Shown piece after piece: positions 61,816 through 64,000 of a stretch of DNA of 64,000 nucleotides; the stretch's first letter is position 1, and the number at the start of each line of letters is the position of its first letter. The DNA is from JAYPWI01 sp038135065 (lineage in GTDB: Bacteria > Actinomycetota > Acidimicrobiia > Acidimicrobiales > Poriferisodalaceae), in the NCBI GenBank assembly GCA_038135065.1, contig JAYPWI010000008.1, positions 56,245 through 120,244 of the forward strand. The letters run 5' to 3'. Position numbers and translations under genes: made by a program. The notes under the pieces are model-generated. The model was not told the origin of the DNA and ran no database searches. It saw only the letters and a list, made by a program, of their open reading frames with translations.

Positions 61816-63050
61816 ACGTCCGCACCTATGCGGTGGTGACCGGGGGCTATTGGGCCTTCACCCTCACCGATGGTGCGTTGCGGACCCTGGTGCTGCTCCA
61901 TTTCCACCGGCTCGGTTATTCGCCGGTGGCCATTGCCTTCCTGTTCCTGCTGTACGAGGCGATGGGGGTGGTCACCAACCTGGTCGGGGGCTGGATCGGC
62001 GCCCGTTGGGGCCTGAACCGCATCCTGGTGGCCGGTCTCACCCTGCAGGTCCTCACGTTGGGGGCGATGAGTCTGGCCGCTGATGGATGGCCCCGGTGGT
62101 GGTCGGTGCTGTACGTGATGGGCCTGCAGGCCCTGTCCGGGGTGGCCAAGGACCTCACCAAGCTGTCCTCGAAGAGCGCCGTGAAGGTGGTGGCCGCGGA
62201 GGGCGCCCTGTTCAGGGCCGTCGCCGTGCTCACCGGATCGAAGAACGCCCTCAAGGGGGCCGGGTTCTTCGCAGGGGCCGCCCTGCTGGGGGCCGTGGGC
62301 TACGCCCCGACCCTGTGGATCCTGATGGCCGTGGTGGGAGCGGGCCTGGTCACCGTGGTGGTCCTCCTCGACGCCGACCTGGGTCGAGCCCCCGAACCGA
62401 CCCGCCTCGGGGCCATCCTGTCCCCGTCGCAGTCGGTGAACCGCCTGTCGGTGGCCCGCTTGTTGTTGTTCGGGTCCCGGGACATCTGGTTCGTGGTGGC
62501 CCTCCCCGTCGCCCTGGCCGACCGGGCAGGGTGGTCGGTCGAGGCCATCGGGGCGTTCCTCGCCGCGTGGGTGGTGGGATACGGCGGGGTCCAGGCGGTC
62601 ACCCCCCGCATCATGGGGGGCAGCGAACGCTCATCGGAGACGTCGGTGGGCCGGGAGGTACCTGCCGCCCGCCGTGGGGCCCTGGTCCTCGCTGCGGTGA
62701 CGGTCGCCCTGGCCGTGACCACCTCGCTGTGGGACAGCGTGTGGGTGCTGGTCGGGGGCCTCGCCGTCTTCGGGGTGGTCTTCGCCCTCAACTCGTCACT
62801 GCACAGCTACCTGATCCTGGCCTACAGCAACTCGGCGGCCACCAGCCTCGACGTGGGCTTCTACTACTCGGCCAACGCAGCAGGCCGACTGATCGGCACC
62901 CTGCTGTCGGGCTTGCTGGCCCTGTGGGGAGGTCTCGGCGCCGCGCTGTGGGGTTCGGCCCTGTTCGTGGGCGCATCGTGGCTGTGCGCCCTGGGGCTTC
63001 GGCCCGTGGACTCCCCCGGGGCCGATCCATCGGACACACTGGCGTCGTGA
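61812..63050 (+). CDS. arsJ: Organoarsenical efflux MFS permease ArsJ
   Basis: 412 aa with about eleven to twelve helices. The N-terminus NVRTYAVVTGGYWAFTLTDGALRTLVLLHFH, the VTNLVGGWIGARWGLNRIL loop, GVAKDLTKLSSKSAVK and GSRDIWFVVALPVALAD are characteristic of ArsJ. It exports 1-arseno-3-phosphoglycerate made by the linked GAPDH; the compound then breaks down outside the cell to arsenate. It starts with a GTG overlapping the GAPDH stop (GTGA), and its own stop overlaps the macrodomain GTG, so three genes are coupled. Confidence 0.92.
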   Translation: MNVRTYAVVTGGYWAFTLTDGALRTLVLLHFHRLGYSPVAIAFLFLLYEAMGVVTNLVGGWIGARWGLNRILVAGLTLQVLTLGAMSLAADGWPRWWSVLYVMGLQALSGVAKDLTKLSSKSAVKVVAAEGALFRAVAVLTGSKNALKGAGFFAGAALLGAVGYAPTLWILMAVVGAGLVTVVVLLDADLGRAPEPTRLGAILSPSQSVNRLSVARLLLFGSRDIWFVVALPVALADRAGWSVEAIGAFLAAWVVGYGGVQAVTPRIMGGSERSSETSVGREVPAARRGALVLAAVTVALAVTTSLWDSVWVLVGGLAVFGVVFALNSSLHSYLILAYSNSAATSLDVGFYYSANAAGRLIGTLLSGLLALWGGLGAALWGSALFVGASWLCALGLRPVDSPGADPSDTLAS

Positions 63051-63547
63051 GCAACGGCCCGCGACTGTGCATCGAACGAGGGGACATCACGACCCTGAGG
63101 GTCGATGCCATCGTCAACGCGGCAAACTCCACCCTGCTCGGCGGGGGTGGGGTGGATGGGGCCATCCACGCCGCTGCTGGTCCGGAGTTGGTGCGCCACT
63201 GCGCCACCCTGGGCGGGTGCCCGACCGGCGACGCCCGCATCACCCCCGGGTTCGCCCTCCCCGCCACCTGGGTCATCCACACCGTCGGCCCGATCTGGCA
63301 GGGAGGCAACGCGGGAGAAGCCGACCTCCTGGCCTCGTGCTACCGGTCGTCGCTGGCCTGCGCCGATGAGGTCGGAGCCGCCACCGTGGCGTTCTCCGCC
63401 ATCTCCACCGGCGTGTACGGCTATCCGATCGATGAGGCCTCCGAGATCGCTGTGCGCACCGTGCGGTCGACGCCCACCTCCGTTGCCGAGGTCCGCTTCG
63501 TCTGCTTCAACGACGACGTGACGGCTGCGTACACCGCCCTGCTCTGA
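63047..63547 (+). CDS. Macrodomain protein, O-acetyl-ADP-ribose deacetylase-like
   Basis: 166 aa macrodomain of the YmdB/MacroD type: VDAIVNAANSTLLGGGGVDGAIHAAAG (adenosine and ribose contacts), ATWVIHTVGPIWQGG and AISTGVYGYPIDEA. It removes acetyl from O-acetyl-ADP-ribose or ADP-ribose from proteins or nucleic acids. The GTG overlaps the arsJ stop (GTGA). Its presence as the third gene of an arsenate operon is unusual; a link to arsenic stress, or to NAD metabolism near GAPDH, is inferred only from position. Confidence 0.9.
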   Translation: MSNGPRLCIERGDITTLRVDAIVNAANSTLLGGGGVDGAIHAAAGPELVRHCATLGGCPTGDARITPGFALPATWVIHTVGPIWQGGNAGEADLLASCYRSSLACADEVGAATVAFSAISTGVYGYPIDEASEIAVRTVRSTPTSVAEVRFVCFNDDVTAAYTALL

Positions 63548-63865
63548 CATTCTTCGGATCAGAGACACTGCCCAGAAGCCAGTGGCCGGTTTCTTGCACG
63601 ACAACCCAGTCACTCCACCTCACCAGGCGTTCGTTACCTCGCACGCGCCTTGCAAAGCGCCACAGCAACAGGTGCGTCCCGGTGGAAACACCAACCAGTT
63701 GATCCCCCAGAAGCGACAGCGAAGAACCTATCGGCCCTTCACGCAAGTTCAAGACTGGGGCCCTAGCGTAAAACGGAGACCTGTACGACAGTTCCCGACG
63801 TCAGGGTGGACGGCCCTCGGGCACAACACTAATCTCCACGCCACATTTCTCATTGGATGTATGAA
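63548..63865. other. 318-bp intergenic stretch of lower GC, no gene supported
   Basis: Between the macrodomain stop and the ATG at 63866. Base composition is less GC-rich and codon bias is absent. A 95-codon open frame from 63582 shows no domain and low-complexity polar content. I see no tRNA, no clear hairpin and no convincing -35/-10 pair. Confidence 0.6.
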
Positions 63866-64000
63866 ATGAAGAAGACATTCTTGGCTGCATTAATGGGCAC
63901 AATCTTCGGTGGCCTGCTGCTGGGCGGGGGTTGGGCGCTCGCAAGCAACGACGGCGGTGATGACCCCGTCTATTACGCGTGCAAGAACACCCGCAACGGC
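63866..64000 (+). CDS. N-terminus of a secreted or surface protein (3' truncated by window edge)
   Basis: Forty-five codons are visible. Lys-Lys follows the start Met, then a hydrophobic segment FLAALMGTIFGGLLLGGGWALAS with a plausible signal peptidase site after the Ala-Leu-Ala-Ser stretch. The mature part begins DGGDDPVYYACKNTRNG; the 'YYAC-N-x-x-x-G' pattern resembles the recurrent opening of extracellular beta-rich actinobacterial proteins. The function is unknown. A weak GGATG lies about 10 nt upstream of the ATG, and a mini-frame ATG-AAA-TGA starts 5 bp before it. Confidence 0.6.
   Translation, partial: MKKTFLAALMGTIFGGLLLGGGWALASNDGGDDPVYYACKNTRNG

Noticed and set aside
63582..63869. 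95-codon open frame before the last gene
   Set aside because: No domain, no ribosome site, weak codon bias and an end that overlaps the start of a clear secreted protein; treated as intergenic.

Overview
The window is a high-GC, gene-dense stretch from what looks like an uncultured actinobacterium, probably of the Acidimicrobiia. This is inferred from the dense set of acyl-CoA dehydrogenases, luciferase-like (LLM, often F420-dependent) oxidoreductases, CaiB-type CoA-transferases and SDRs, from frequent GTG starts and ATGA/GTGA overlaps, and from many start codons that sit directly behind a -10 box. Two runs of exactly 10 N (1194-1203 and 47364-47373) are scaffold placeholders, so the source is probably a draft or metagenome assembly. 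I see no rRNA, tRNA, CRISPR array or insertion sequence.

Layout. 1-8229: lipid or isoprenoid acyl-CoA catabolism (thiolase end, four acyl-CoA dehydrogenases, enoyl-CoA hydratase, SDR, TesB thioesterase). 8310-16435: LLM monooxygenase, fumarylacetoacetase-type hydratase, D-2-hydroxyacid dehydrogenase, metY behind a palindrome-marked promoter, then a minus-strand operon of amidohydrolase, PEP-mutase-family lyase and CoA-transferase. 16489-20948: trkH-trkA potassium uptake, a flavodoxin-like protein, RidA and an MFS porter. 20929-31600: three Baeyer-Villiger-type monooxygenases, one fused to an HSL-family esterase, then an NTF2-like protein with tcuA-tcuB, and an MFS exporter. 31617-37511: a YdiJ-type D-2-hydroxyglutarate dehydrogenase and a large secreted subtilase. 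37652-47235: udp-cdd, an SDR, LLM oxidoreductases (one interrupted by an in-frame TAA), a split ThDP decarboxylase pair, an orphan ABC binding lipoprotein, an epimerase-like protein and an FMN/F420 split-barrel protein.

47293-58123 is a second catabolic cluster (three acyl-CoA dehydrogenases, a mesaconyl-CoA isomerase-like CoA-transferase, hot-dog and NTF2-like proteins, SDR, LLM enzyme, enoyl-CoA hydratase). Its second gene (48561-50051) is the main discovery candidate. It looks like a linalool dehydratase-isomerase (Ldi) family protein whose reading frame contains two TGA codons nine codons apart, at the positions of the family's two active-site cysteines. The second TGA is followed by a hairpin with a GGUCU apical loop at +19 to +23, the spacing I recall for the E. 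coli fdhF SECIS, and the first by its own small hairpin. This points to a double-selenocysteine terpenoid dehydratase. No sel genes are in the window, so the claim needs the rest of the genome.

58127-63547: gpmI, a two-domain VOC protein, and an arsenate-detoxification operon (GAPDH, arsJ) translationally coupled to a macrodomain protein. 63548-63865 is a lower-GC intergenic stretch before the 5' end of a secreted protein that runs off the window.
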